The notes below the pieces were generated by a model. The model was not told where the DNA came from. It saw only the letters and a list, made by a program, of their open reading frames with translations, and ran no database searches. The translations under genes were made by a program, and so were the position numbers. A stretch of DNA of 5,877 bases from Burkholderiales bacterium (GTDB taxonomy: Bacteria > Pseudomonadota > Gammaproteobacteria > Burkholderiales > Burkholderiaceae_F), in NCBI GenBank assembly GCA_021205255.1, contig JAJPXW010000370.1:1-5877 (forward strand), in the 5' to 3' direction. Of this stretch, positions 5,805-5,877 are shown in pieces. Numbering within the stretch: the stretch's first letter is position 1; every line of letters begins with the position of its first letter.

Positions 5805-5877
5805 AATTTTCAATTACCAAACCAAATTCTCTGACACTTCCTTAAGATTAAATTTTATTCAGTTATCAAATTTTAGG

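Noticed and set aside
5805..5813. Start of the porin-like fusion at the in-frame TTG at 5813.
   Set aside because: The ATG at 5804 already gives a complete signal peptide and is a commoner start. Since neither has a good SD, TTG is not excluded.

Overview
The window looks like a chromosomal segment of a Gram-negative betaproteobacterium of the order Burkholderiales, probably a low-GC, gut-type member related to Sutterella, Parasutterella or Turicimonas. Three things point there: a Burkholderiales-style general porin (signal peptide, EDLGGG-type early strand, terminal Phe), a YoaA-type iron-sulfur helicase, and the AT-rich base composition. The taxonomic placement is inference; no search was possible.

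Layout. Positions 1-57 are the 3' end of a 5S rRNA gene, so an rRNA operon ends here, followed by a strong intrinsic terminator (71-111). A 217-bp gap leads to a + strand gene for an outer-membrane lipoprotein with two BamE/SmpA-like halves (329-838). Its start region lies in the right arm of a long inverted repeat (266-337). A shared hairpin (938-967) separates it from the convergent porin gene on the - strand (1007-2113). A 464-bp divergent intergenic region follows (2114-2577), rich in candidate regulatory structure: a dyad, a three-times repeated octamer, overlapping opposed promoter candidates around a TGTGAGTCACA palindrome, and a stem-loop just before the next gene. Then come a complete YoaA-type DNA helicase on + (2578-4593) and, convergent with it, an unusual secreted protein on - (4665-5804). 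That protein has about 215 mature residues of polar, disordered-looking sequence joined to a C-terminal segment homologous to the last third of the porin in this same window.

The genes do not form one operon: strands alternate +, -, +, -. Three products (lipoprotein, porin, porin-like fusion) are predicted cell-envelope proteins; the helicase is a cytoplasmic DNA-repair enzyme. No mobile element, CRISPR array, tRNA or defence system was seen. The most interesting items are the inverted repeat that can hide the lipoprotein ribosome-binding site and start codon directly downstream of an rRNA operon, and the short porin-like barrel segment with a long polar N-terminal extension.
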